Below are positions 7,926 to 15,693 of a stretch of 16,301 nucleotides of DNA, in pieces (positions within the stretch are counted from its first letter, which is position 1; the number at the start of each line of letters is the position of its first letter). The DNA comes from Polyangiaceae bacterium (GTDB taxonomy: Bacteria; Myxococcota; Polyangia; Polyangiales; Polyangiaceae). A program made the translations under genes and the position numbers. Location: positions 1 to 16,301 of the forward strand of contig JAICTU010000177.1 of the NCBI GenBank assembly GCA_025936205.1, given 5' to 3'. Under the pieces are notes generated by a model, which was not told the DNA's origin, ran no database searches, and saw only the letters and a program-made list of their open reading frames with translations.

Positions 7926-8516
7926 ATGAAAACTGCCGTGCTATTCTTCTGCGGCGCTCTCGCTCTGGGCGGTTGCGCCTCATCGCAAGCAGGTCAGCAA
8001 CCGCCGGTCGCCGCAGCGACGACTCAGCCCGAGGCGCCAGCCGAACCCGGGATGGGCGGCGGCATGGGTCACGATATGGCCAGCATGTGCCCAATGACCG
8101 TCGCAGGCACGACGGCGCGAGCCGAAGATGTGGACGGAGGCGCGGCTTTGGCGTTCACGACGACGGGCGACGTAGCCGAGCTGCGCCGCCGCGTCGCGCA
8201 CCTGGCCGAGATGCACGAGAAGCAGCATGGCGAAGGCCATGGGGCCATGATGAGCGGGGATGAGGGCAAGGGCATGATGGGCGACGGCAAGGGTATGATG
8301 CGCGGCGGGATGGGCATGCCCCCGGCGAGCGCGCGCAGCGAGGAAATCGACGGCGGAGCCCGCCTCGTTTTCACGCCCCGGGATCCGGCGGACCTGCCCA
8401 AGTTGCGCGAGCACGCGCATCAGCATGCAGAGAAGATGGCCTCGGGTCAGTGTCCCATGATGTCGATGCACGATCCAGGCGTCCAGGCCGCACCCGGCAA
8501 AGCAGGAGAGCAATAA
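7926..8516 (+). CDS. Met/His-rich lipoprotein with a duplicated domain
   Basis: The start chosen is ATG 7926, because AGGA at 7914-7917 lies eight bases upstream and the N-terminus is then a clean signal peptide. The lipobox is LALGGC with Cys17 as the lipidated residue (MKTAVLFFCGALALGGC). The mature 180 residues begin with a Pro/Gln/Ala linker. The protein is then very rich in Met, His and Gly (GMGGGMGHDMASMCPM, HEKQHGEGHGAMM). Two homologous halves can be seen: ARAEDVDGGAALAFTTTGDV followed by AELRRRVAHLAEMHEKQ, and ARSEEIDGGARLVFTPRDPA followed by DLPKLREHAHQHAEKM. A CPM motif precedes the first half and follows the second. I recognise no named family. A lipidated envelope protein that binds soft metal (Cu/Ag) or senses it is plausible from the Met/His/Cys content, but this is inference. 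It lies 47 bases after hflC and is probably in the same operon. Confidence 0.8.
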   Translation: MKTAVLFFCGALALGGCASSQAGQQPPVAAATTQPEAPAEPGMGGGMGHDMASMCPMTVAGTTARAEDVDGGAALAFTTTGDVAELRRRVAHLAEMHEKQHGEGHGAMMSGDEGKGMMGDGKGMMRGGMGMPPASARSEEIDGGARLVFTPRDPADLPKLREHAHQHAEKMASGQCPMMSMHDPGVQAAPGKAGEQ

Positions 8517-8738
8517 GCGCGTCACTCCGAGCAGAGCTACTGACGAGCGTGAACCCCAGCGGACCTGTCCACCCAGAACGCTTGGATTTGCGCCCCGCCG
8601 GTATCGCGGACGGCGTGCCTTGCCAAAGCGCCCCACTATTTGCTCGAACGGTGCTCGCAACGAGTCGGAAACCTCGGCGACGACAAAGGCGACCGGCCGA
8701 TGGCGGTCCGGCCCCGGACAGGATAAACTGATGGGTTC

Positions 8739-10441
8739 ATGTCGTCGCGGGTGGAACCGATAGCTCCGGGCGCGTCGTGGTCACGCCTCGCCGTGGCCGT
8801 CGAGCGCATTCAGGCAGCGGACAGTCGCGAAGCGGGACTGGAAGTGCTCGCGCAGGCAGCGCTCGAGCTCGCTGTGCCGGAGCCGGCGAGTGCCCCATTG
8901 GAACCAGGATCGGTCACGTGCGGCGCCGAGCCGCCGCTGTGGGCGCTCGAAAACGCCGTCTTGCGCCAACGCCTCGTGGAAAAGGAAGAGCGCCTGAGGC
9001 TCGCTCTCGACGCGGCGAGTCTCGGAACTTGGGAGCACGTACCGAGCACGCACGCGAGTCATTGGAACGTTCGCAGCAAGGCAATTTTCGGCCTCGCGCC
9101 GGACGAGGAGCTCGACTTCGATCGCTAGCTGGCGGCGCTTCACCCAGACGAGGTGCCGGCGGTCTTCTCCGGCATCTCCCAAGCAGTCGACCCCCTCGGA
9201 GTGGGCGGTGCTCTCTCCAGTATCGTATCCGGCGCGCGGACGGTGCCGAGCGCTGGGTCGAAGCTCACGGTTGCTGCGTCTTCGTAGACGGCGTTGCGCA
9301 GCGTATCAACGGAACGTTGCTCGATGTCTCCGAGCGCCGACGCGCTGAAGATGACGTGCGCGCTGCCGCCCGTCGCAAGGACGAGTTTCCGGCGGTCCTG
9401 GGTCACGAGCTCAGAAATCCGCTCGCGCCCATCTTGACGGCGCTGGGGCTGATGCGCGTGGCGCAGCCCGAGGCGGCCGTGCGGGAGCCGGACGTCATCG
9501 ATCGCCAGGTTCGACACATGATGCGATTGGTGGACGATCTGTTGGACCTCGCGCGCGTGGCACGTGGCTCGGTCCTGCTGCACTGCGAGTCGGTGGACCT
9601 CCGCGCTGCAGCCGAGCGCGCTGTGGAGATGGCGAGCCCGCTGCTCGAGGCGCGCCAGCATCGTCTCGACATCGAGGTCGCCGAGGGCCTGCGAGTTGAC
9701 GTCGATCCGGTGCGCTTCTCGCAGATCATCGCCAACCTGTTGACGAACGCGGCCAAGTTCACGCCTCCAAGTGGCCAGGTGAAAGTACGCGGGTACGCGC
9801 GGGAGCGCGAGGTGTTGCTCGAAGTCGAGGATGACGGCATCGGAATCGACCCCTCGCAGCTGGAGTTGATCTTTGACCCCTTCGTCCAGGCTCGGCGCGG
9901 GGATGAGACCCACGGCGGGCTCGGCCTGGGCTTGTCTCTGGTCCGCGATCTCGTGCAGCTGCATGGTGGCAGCGTCCAGGCGCAGAGCGCGGGGATCGGT
10001 CAAGGCAGCCGTTTCACGCTGCGCTTGCCCCAGGGCACGCTCGACGCCGCAATCAGCGCCGCGTCGCCCATGGAGCGTGCGAGCTTCTCGCCGCTGCGCG
10101 TGCTGATCGTCGATGACAACCAAGACTCCGCCGACATGCTCGGGCTCTTGCTGAGCGGGATCGGGCACGAGGTGCGCGTCGCGTACGACGGTCCTCACGC
10201 GCTGGCGCTCGCCTCGGAGTTTGAACCCAACGCTGCCGTACTGGACATCAGCCTGCCGGTGATGGACGGCTACGAGCTCGCGACGCAGCTGCGTGAACGC
10301 CATGGCGCTCGGGGCCTCCGGCTATTGGCGCTCACCGGTCTCCAGGAGCGAGACAAGGTGCGTTGCCTGGAAGCCGGTTTTCATCGGCATCTGACCAAGC
10401 CCATCCACCCCAGGGAGATCGAAGCCGCGCTGGTCGAGTGA
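8739..10441 (+). pseudogene. PAS domain hybrid histidine kinase-receiver, nonsense codon plus frameshift
   Basis: The N-terminal frame (8739-9128) has a leader helix (ENAVLRQRLVEKEERLRLALDAASLGTWEH) and the first half of a PAS fold (HWNVRSKAIFGLAPDEELDFDR), then TAG 9126-9128. The same frame continues as LAALHPDEVPAVFSGISQAVDP, as expected for PAS_3, so TGG to TAG is the simplest event. At about 9207-9209 the reading must shift to another frame (loss of one base) to continue as CSLQYRIRRADGAERWVEAHG, the second half of PAS. From there to 10441 the protein is intact. HisKA has LGHELRNPLAP (His codon at 9404). HATPase_c has NLLTNAAKFTP, DDGIGI and GGLGLGLSLV. The receiver has VDDNQDS, Asp codon at 10244 (LDISLPVMDG) and LTKPIHP. 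The kinase and receiver could be made alone only from a weak internal start (for example GTG 9356). It is convergent with the next kinase gene, 24 bases away. Two separate lesions favour decay, but a poor assembly cannot be excluded. Confidence 0.85.
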
Positions 10442-10465
10442 TGCGCGCCAGGCTCGCCCGGCGAA

Positions 10466-11599
10466 CTACGGCTCCGACGGCGCTCGCGCGAGCAGCCGTG
10501 GCAGCGCAGCAACCAAAGGGAAGTGAAGGATAAATGCGGAGCCATGCCCGAGCTCGCTCTCGACGTCGACGTGCCCGCCCAGCCGCCGTGTCACGGTGCG
10601 CACCGCCGCCAGTCCCAAGCCGGTGCCCTTACCCGCGCCCTTGGTGGTAAAGAATGGCTCAAAGATGCGGTCTTTCGTCGCTCCGTCCATGCCGCAGCCG
10701 AGGTCGCGTACCACCAGTTGCACGAATGGTCCCAGGCTGAGCGGTCCGAGCGGGTGCACTTCTGCGGTCTTGATGAAGAGTTTCCCACCTTCCGGCATCG
10801 CGTCGCGGGCGTTGGCGGCCAGGTTCAGCAAGATCTGCTCGATCTGCGCCGGATCCGCTACAATCGTGGCGTGGGGTGCGCGCGCTTCGACGTCGAGCTC
10901 GATCTGATCTCCGAGCAGGCCTTGTAGCAGCGTGGAACAACCGGTGACGGTGGTGTCGATGTCAACGACCGTGGGGTGCGGGCTCTGGTTCCGACCGACT
11001 CGCAGGAGTTGCGCCACCAGTGTTGCGCCGCCGCGGACGGCGTGCAGCGCGTGCAGCGCGTACTCGCGTGCCTTTTCCGGCGCGATCTCGGGGCGCAAAG
11101 CGGTGTTCAAGCATCCTATCACCCCTTGTAGCAAGTTGCCGAAGTCGTGCGCCAGGCTGCTCGCGAAGACGGCCTGGGCCTCCCCCTCTCGAGCTTGGCG
11201 GCGCGCCTCGCGGAGCCCTCGCTCATCTGTCACGTCGCGAGCGATACCGACGATCTCTGGCGGCGATGCTTCGAGCAAAGTGGCGCGATCGCGGATCCAG
11301 CGAATCGCCCCGTCGCAGCGCACGATGCGATACTCCTGATCGAAGAGCACACCTTCCAGCAGCAAGCTCCGGGCGTCGGTCGCTGCTGGCAGATCCTCGT
11401 GGTGCACGGCGTGAAACCAGTCTTCGCCCCGGACTTGGCTGGCGTCTTGGCCCCAGAGTTGCTCATACGCGGGACTGACCTGGACGACGCGACCCGTCTG
11501 ATCGCTCCGATAGTAGACGTGCCCGAGCAGCGTCGCGATGTGGAGAAGGCGCGCGTCGTCGTCGGGCGGCGCCCAGGCCACGTCGTTTCGTGCTGCCAT
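10466..11599 (-). CDS. PAS domain sensor histidine kinase
   Basis: A 377-residue cytosolic kinase, taking ATG 11599 as start. The frame is open to ATG 11704, but those extra 35 residues have no family look; no good ribosome site marks either. A PAS_3 domain (about 18-125) contains IATLLGHVYYRSDQTGRVVQ, WFHAVHHEDLPAA and YRIVRCDGAIRWIRDRA. HisKA has His151 in SSLAHDFGNLLQGVIG. HATPase_c has NLAANARDAMPEGGKL, RDLGCGMD, FEPFFTTK and GTGLGLAAV. There is no receiver domain, so it needs a separate partner. The NtrC-like regulator transcribed divergently at 11878 is the obvious candidate, a common arrangement for two-component pairs. A weak sigma54-like sequence lies on the minus strand at 11709-11694 (CGGGCATGGCATTGCG; GG and GC correctly spaced, the -24 box poor). 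Stop is TAG. Confidence 0.9.
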   Translation of the reverse strand: MAARNDVAWAPPDDDARLLHIATLLGHVYYRSDQTGRVVQVSPAYEQLWGQDASQVRGEDWFHAVHHEDLPAATDARSLLLEGVLFDQEYRIVRCDGAIRWIRDRATLLEASPPEIVGIARDVTDERGLREARRQAREGEAQAVFASSLAHDFGNLLQGVIGCLNTALRPEIAPEKAREYALHALHAVRGGATLVAQLLRVGRNQSPHPTVVDIDTTVTGCSTLLQGLLGDQIELDVEARAPHATIVADPAQIEQILLNLAANARDAMPEGGKLFIKTAEVHPLGPLSLGPFVQLVVRDLGCGMDGATKDRIFEPFFTTKGAGKGTGLGLAAVRTVTRRLGGHVDVESELGHGSAFILHFPLVAALPRLLARAPSEP

Positions 11600-11764
11600 C
11601 GCCAAACACTGTGGCAGGCGCACTGCCGCGCGCCCATCCTGGCTTTTGGGGACGGGACTTTCCAAACACGAGACGGTGCGGAAGCACCCATGGCGCAATG
11701 CCATGCCCGCGGGAAGCGCGGTCCGTGTGCTGCATTCGTTGTGGGGAGAGGAGCAACTCCGCTG

Positions 11765-11802
11765 TCCTGGATTTCAGGCGCCGCGGTCCTGGAATTCCAG
11801 GA
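11765..11802. promoter_or_regulatory. two operator-like palindromes 22 bp apart
   Basis: TCCTGGAATTCCAGGA at 11787-11802 is a perfect 16-bp palindrome. An imperfect copy, TCCTGGATTTCAGG, lies at 11765-11778, with its start exactly 22 bp away (about two helical turns, so same face of the DNA). Both lie in the control region between the divergent kinase (start 11599) and NtrC-like regulator (start 11878). This is the layout expected for a dimeric regulator binding two sites, perhaps the regulator itself. The binding protein is not known. Confidence 0.6.
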
Positions 11803-11877
11803 GTCATATATCGGGCCGAAGGCGTGGCGCGCCGTTTGGGCATTGCGGGTGGCTTTCGCCGATGCTCTCATCATTGC

Positions 11878-13311
11878 ATGGCTAGTACTTCGACCGCACG
11901 AATCCTGATCGTGGATGCTGATGCCGCTGTGGGCGAGGTGCTTTGCAGCGCCCTTGCGAGAGTAGGGTATGCCTGTGAGTTGGCGCTGAGCGGCTCAGCC
12001 GCGCTCCGGCAGCTGGAGCAGGGGCCGTTCGATGCCATCATCAGCGACTGGTGCATGGACGGGATGAGCGGCCTGCAGCTGCTGGAGGCACTCCAGCGCG
12101 AGAGACCTAAGATCCCTGTGATCGTCATCAGTAGATTTGGGGGTAGCTCAGCCAGCGATGCGATCAACCATGGCGCGTTTCACCATTTGAGCAAGCCGCT
12201 CGACTTCGAGGAGTTGCGCGGCGTGCTGGAACAGGCGATCGGCGATCGCGCCAGTCTCAACGGGGCCAGCCGAAACGACACCCTGCTACCGATCGGTGCC
12301 GCAACGCGCGCGCTGCTCTCGCGCATCGATCTGCTGGCATCGGCGCAGTGCCCCGTGCTCATCCAGGGGGAGAGCGGAACGGGCAAGGAGCTGGTCGCAC
12401 GGGCGATCCACGAGCGCGGCCCCCGGGCGCGAGCGCCGTTCATTGCCGTGAATACGGCAGCCATTCCCGAGCATCTCCTGGAGAGCGAGCTGTTCGGACA
12501 TGTCCGTGGCGCATTTTCGGGTGCGACGCAGCAGCGCCGGGGCTTGCTGACCGAGGCCAATCACGGGACGGTGCTGCTCGACGAGATCGGCGACATGCCG
12601 CTGGGCTTGCAGGCCAAGCTGTTGCGTGTGATCCAGTTCGGCGAGGTGCGAGCCATCGGCAGCGATCACTCTCATTTCTTGGACTTGAGATTCCTGGCCG
12701 CCACTCACCGCAGCTTGAGCGCTCTGGTGAAGCACGGAAAATTCCGCGAGGACCTGTATTTCCGTTTGAACGTCATCGAGCTCGAGGTGCCCGCGCTGCG
12801 CGATCGTCGTTCCGAGATTCCTGCGCTGATCGCGCACTTCCTTGCGCAGTCACGCCACAAGAAACCGGACTCCCCGGTGCGCTGTATCTCACCCGATGCC
12901 CTGCGAGTGCTCACGGAGGCGCCTTGGCCGGGCAACATCCGGCAGCTCTCGAGTACCATCGAACGTCTCGTCATCTTCGGGCAGACCTCGGCGGTGAGCA
13001 GCGCCGAGCTGTCTTTGGTCGGACTGGGAGGGAGGTTGCCGTTCGAGGCCCCGCTTGCCCAGGCCGAGCGGGGTCTCTGGAGTCTGGAGCGGCTCAGTCG
13101 CCACTATACGGACTGGGTCTTGGCGCACACGGAGAACGACAAGGTGCGCGCCGCGCAGATTCTCGGAATCAATCTTTCGACGCTCTATCGCTGGTTGCCC
13201 AAGCGGAGTGCTTCGACAGAGGATGCGCTCGTCGCTGCAGCGGCTACTCCGGCAGCAGTTGGACGCTCGCGGCGCGAGCGCCCTGATCCGCGTCCTCGGG
13301 AGCGATTGTAA
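11878..13311 (+). CDS. NtrC-family sigma54-dependent response regulator
   Basis: A 477-residue enhancer-binding protein starting at ATG 11878; the frame stays open upstream but the receiver begins right here (ARILIVDADAAVG). The receiver (about 7-125) has Asp13/Asp15, phospho-acceptor Asp57 (IISDWCMDGMSG) and Lys106. The AAA+ sigma54-interaction domain (about 138-365) has Walker A GESGTGKE (164-171), ESELFGHVRGAFSGA and Walker B VLLDEIGD (Asp235/Glu236). FREDLYFRLNV and WPGNIRQL follow. A Fis-type helix-turn-helix (about 420-441) reads NDKVRAAQILGINLSTLYRWL, then a basic tail of about 36 residues. The loop that touches sigma54 reads GAFSGA at 211-216 instead of the usual GAFTGA, a conservative Thr-to-Ser change. 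It should use ATP to open sigma54-RNA polymerase promoters. The likely partner kinase is divergent at 10466-11599. Its 3' end overlaps the hpf/csd gene tail to tail by 68 bases, and sigma54-type promoters lie 2.3 kb away. Confidence 0.93.
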   Translation: MASTSTARILIVDADAAVGEVLCSALARVGYACELALSGSAALRQLEQGPFDAIISDWCMDGMSGLQLLEALQRERPKIPVIVISRFGGSSASDAINHGAFHHLSKPLDFEELRGVLEQAIGDRASLNGASRNDTLLPIGAATRALLSRIDLLASAQCPVLIQGESGTGKELVARAIHERGPRARAPFIAVNTAAIPEHLLESELFGHVRGAFSGATQQRRGLLTEANHGTVLLDEIGDMPLGLQAKLLRVIQFGEVRAIGSDHSHFLDLRFLAATHRSLSALVKHGKFREDLYFRLNVIELEVPALRDRRSEIPALIAHFLAQSRHKKPDSPVRCISPDALRVLTEAPWPGNIRQLSSTIERLVIFGQTSAVSSAELSLVGLGGRLPFEAPLAQAERGLWSLERLSRHYTDWVLAHTENDKVRAAQILGINLSTLYRWLPKRSASTEDALVAAAATPAAVGRSRRERPDPRPRERL

Positions 13312-13843
13312 AGGTGACCTCACTACCGATGCTGAGCTGCGCGAAAGATGCTCCACTTACGCTGTTCTCGTTGAAGTACACGTCCTCACCCTCCGTCGTG
13401 GTGAGGAACCCATATCCTTGGTTCGGGAAGAGTCGCGTCACGCGACCGGGTGGAGGGTGGCCGCGGTCCTGCGCCCCGGTCTGGCTCCGTTGCGCATTGT
13501 TCTCGAGGTGGCGGGCAGCCGCGTCGAATGCGTCGCGCAGCACCGACTGAAAGTCCTTGTGCGAATCGTCGAGCGAGGGGTCTCGCGAAACAACTACTTC
13601 ACCTGACGGTGTGCTGATCTCGATCCGGATCGCATAGTGGTTGCCTCGATGTCGATGCTGATGCGGCATGTCCACGGTTACATGGAAGCGTTGGATGAGC
13701 CCAGTGAAGCGGGTCAGCCACGCCGCGCGCTGGCGGATTGCGGTTTCCACCGCTTGCGAGTGGTCGATGCCTCGAAAGGTGATTTGAAGCGGGAGTTGTG
13801 CGGTGTGTTCAGGAGCGAAGGGCATATCTCCATCAGAAAGCAT
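13244..13843 (-). CDS. ribosome hibernation factor (HPF/RaiA, S30AE) fused to a cold-shock domain
   Basis: A 199-residue two-domain protein. Residues about 17-115 form an HPF/RaiA (S30AE) domain: LQITFRGIDHSQAVETAIRQRAAWL, FHVTVDMPHQHRHRGNHYAIRIEI and SHKDFQSVLRDAFDAAARHLE. Residues about 133-197 form a cold-shock domain, GRVTRLFPNQGYGFL and EDVYFNENSV, with its RNA-binding aromatic motifs; a short polar linker joins them. The S30AE domain is known to bind the 30S decoding region and silence ribosomes in stationary phase or stress; the cold-shock domain binds single-stranded RNA. ATG 13843 is used; ATG 13825 (MPFAPEHT) is an alternative with GGAG only two bases before it. It follows groEL on the same strand with a 39-base gap and is probably co-transcribed. 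Stop is TAG. Similar fusions exist in proteobacteria, but I cannot say how close they are. Confidence 0.88.
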   Translation of the reverse strand: MLSDGDMPFAPEHTAQLPLQITFRGIDHSQAVETAIRQRAAWLTRFTGLIQRFHVTVDMPHQHRHRGNHYAIRIEISTPSGEVVVSRDPSLDDSHKDFQSVLRDAFDAAARHLENNAQRSQTGAQDRGHPPPGRVTRLFPNQGYGFLTTTEGEDVYFNENSVSGASFAQLSIGSEVTFTIAPEDADQGARAASVQLLPE

Positions 13844-13882
13844 GTTTCGGGCCAGCTACGCGAAGATAGCTCCGCAGCTCTC

Positions 13883-15538
13883 CTACATTCCCATTCCCAT
13901 TCCGCCCATTCCGCCCATTCCGCCCATTCCGTCTTGCATGCTGGAGCCACCGGCCTCCTCTCGCTTCGGAAGCTCGGCAATCATCGCCTCCGTCGTGAGC
14001 ATGAGTCCAACTACGGAAGCGGCATTCTGTAGCGCCACACGCACCACCTTGGTGGGATCGATCACACCCGCGGCAATCAGATCCTCATATTTGTTCGTGG
14101 CGACGTTGTAGCCGTAGGAGCCAGCGCCTTCACGGACCTTGCTCACGACCACCGCGGCTTCGACGCCGGCGTTCTGTGCCATTTGACGCAACGGCTCCTC
14201 CAGCGCGCGGCGAATGATGCTCACCCCAAACTGCTGCTCCCCTTCGAGCTGAAGTTGCTGCAGCTTCGGCAACGTACGCAAGAGAGCCACGCCACCGCCG
14301 GGCACGATGCCTTCCTCCACCGCGGCGCGAGTGGCGTGTAGCGCGTCCTCGACGCGCGCCTTCTTTTCCTTCATCTCGACCTCGGTGGCTGCGCCTACAT
14401 TGATCACCGCCACGCCGCCGGCGAGCTTCGCCAGTCGTTCCTGCAACTTCCCCTTGTCGTACTCCGACGTCGTCTCTTCGAGTTGGATCCGGATCTGCTT
14501 CACTCGCGCCTGAATCTCGGCTTCCGCGCCCGCGCCGTCGATCAGGGTCGTGGTGTCCTTGTCGATGGTGATGGTCTTGGCTCTGCCCAGGTCCTTCAAG
14601 GTCACATTTTCGAGCTTGATGCCCAGGTCCTGAGTGATGGCCTGGCCGCCCGTCAGCACGGCGACATCCTTCAGAATCTCCCTCCGGCGATCGCTGAATC
14701 CGGGCGCCTTGACCGCGCAGACCTGGAGCGTTCCTCGCAGTTTGTTCACGACCAGAGTGGCCAGCGCTTCGGCGTCAACGTCTTCCGCAAGAACCAGCAG
14801 CGGCTTGCCGGCCTTTGCGACCAGCTCCAGGATGGGCAACAGTTCCTGCATGGCGGAGAACTTCTTGTCGTAGATCAAAACGTAAGCGTCGCTGAGCACC
14901 GCCTCCAGACGCTCCGCGTTCGTGATGAAGTACGGAGACAGGTAGCCGCGATCGAACTGCATGCCGGCAACGACTTCCATCGTGGTTTCCATCGACTTGG
15001 CTTCCTCGATGGTGATCACGCCTTCCTTTCCGACCTTCTCGACGGCTTCTGCGAGCAGATTGCCGATGGTCTGATCGCCGTTCGCGCTGATGATGCCGAC
15101 CTGCGCAATTTCTTGCTTGCCCTCGGTGGGTTTGGATTGCCGAGCGAGCTCCGCCGCCACTACCGCGACGGCAGCGTCGATACCGCGTTTGAGCTCCATC
15201 GGGTTGACTCCCGCGGTGACCAGCTTGGAACCCTCGGCGTAGATGATCTGGGCAAGCACGGTGGCCGTGGTTGTCCCGTCGCCCGCGACGTCGGATGTCT
15301 TGGACGCGACCTCCTTTACCATCTGGGCGCCCATGTTCGCGAAGCGGTTCTCGAGCTCGATTTCCTTGGCCACCGTCACACCGTCCTTGGTGATGAGGGG
15401 GGCTCCGTAGGAGCGTTCGAGAACGACGTTGCGTCCGCGCGGTCCGAGCGTGACCTTCACGGCATTGGCCAGCGCGTTCAGACCGTTGGCGATCTGCTTG
15501 CGGGCATTGGTGGCGTAGAGGACTTCCTTGGCAGTCAT
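13883..15538 (-). CDS. groEL: GroEL-type chaperonin (Hsp60), without adjacent groES
   Basis: A 551-residue full-length chaperonin. It starts at ATG 15538 with AGGAG five to six bases upstream. The family blocks are intact: [60 protein letters not shown] (ATP site), [26 protein letters not shown] and [14 protein letters not shown]. The C-terminus is the usual flexible GGM tail ([15 protein letters not shown]). The subunit should assemble into the double ring that folds proteins with ATP and a GroES lid. No groES lies upstream, where co-transcribed groES is normal, so this is probably an extra paralogue that uses a GroES encoded elsewhere. A strong sigma54-type promoter element lies about 66-81 bases upstream of the start. 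No CIRCE inverted repeat is seen. The next gene in the same direction is the hpf/csd fusion, 39 bases on. Stop is TAG. Confidence 0.96.
   Translation of the reverse strand: MTAKEVLYATNARKQIANGLNALANAVKVTLGPRGRNVVLERSYGAPLITKDGVTVAKEIELENRFANMGAQMVKEVASKTSDVAGDGTTTATVLAQIIYAEGSKLVTAGVNPMELKRGIDAAVAVVAAELARQSKPTEGKQEIAQVGIISANGDQTIGNLLAEAVEKVGKEGVITIEEAKSMETTMEVVAGMQFDRGYLSPYFITNAERLEAVLSDAYVLIYDKKFSAMQELLPILELVAKAGKPLLVLAEDVDAEALATLVVNKLRGTLQVCAVKAPGFSDRRREILKDVAVLTGGQAITQDLGIKLENVTLKDLGRAKTITIDKDTTTLIDGAGAEAEIQARVKQIRIQLEETTSEYDKGKLQERLAKLAGGVAVINVGAATEVEMKEKKARVEDALHATRAAVEEGIVPGGGVALLRTLPKLQQLQLEGEQQFGVSIIRRALEEPLRQMAQNAGVEAAVVVSKVREGAGSYGYNVATNKYEDLIAAGVIDPTKVVRVALQNAASVVGLMLTTEAMIAELPKREEAGGSSMQDGMGGMGGMGGMGMGM
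13898..13930 (-). repeat. 9-bp tandem repeat coding the GroEL GGM tail
   Basis: CATTCCGCC (plus strand) is repeated three times plus a partial copy. On the minus strand it encodes Gly-Gly-Met repeats at the end of GroEL. The near-identical codons make it a simple repeat prone to slippage in multiples of three residues. Confidence 0.85.
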
Positions 15539-15603
15539 TGCTGCTCCTGACTGCGGGCTCGATCATGAAGCGGCTGGATTTTCATTGGTTTGATGTCAGC
15601 TAG

Positions 15604-15619
15604 AGCAAACCACGTGCCG
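15604..15619 (-). promoter_or_regulatory. sigma54 -24/-12 promoter for groEL
   Basis: Read on the minus strand, 15619-15604 is CGGCACGTGGTTTGCT. Against the sigma54 consensus TGGCACG-N4-TTGCW, only the first base differs (C for T). The invariant GG and GC are ten bases apart as required. The start of transcription should fall near 15593, giving a leader of about 55 bases with AGGAG before the groEL ATG. The match is by eye; no start site has been measured. Confidence 0.75.
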
Positions 15620-15664
15620 CACGAGGTCGGGCGTCACGGCTTGCATTGTCTCGGCGGTAGCCCG

Positions 15665-15672
15665 TTTTTTTT
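15665..15672. other. T8/A8 tract between promoter and repeat cluster
   Basis: Eight consecutive T (plus strand) stand out in GC-rich DNA. The tract lies between the groEL sigma54 element (15604-15619) and the TTCGC/GCGAA cluster (15694-15738). Such a tract bends or stiffens DNA and could help an enhancer loop. No stable stem precedes it, so a terminator is less likely. Confidence 0.4.
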
Positions 15673-15693
15673 CGCCCGCTGAGCAATCATCGT

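Noticed and set aside
8693..8713. GC-rich stem GGCCG/CGGCC before the PAS kinase gene as a terminator
   Set aside because: Only five base pairs with a 9-base loop and no T-tract.
466..9128. Amber (TAG) recoding to explain the in-frame TAGs at 466 and 9126
   Set aside because: TAG is the natural terminal stop of the S2P, 101-residue, PAS kinase, hpf/csd and groEL genes here, and two genes carry frameshifts that recoding cannot explain.
9140..10303. 387-codon minus-strand open frame
   Set aside because: Antisense to the HisKA/HATPase/receiver coding frame, composition typical of a shadow.
14483..15550. 355-codon plus-strand open frame
   Set aside because: Antisense shadow of groEL.
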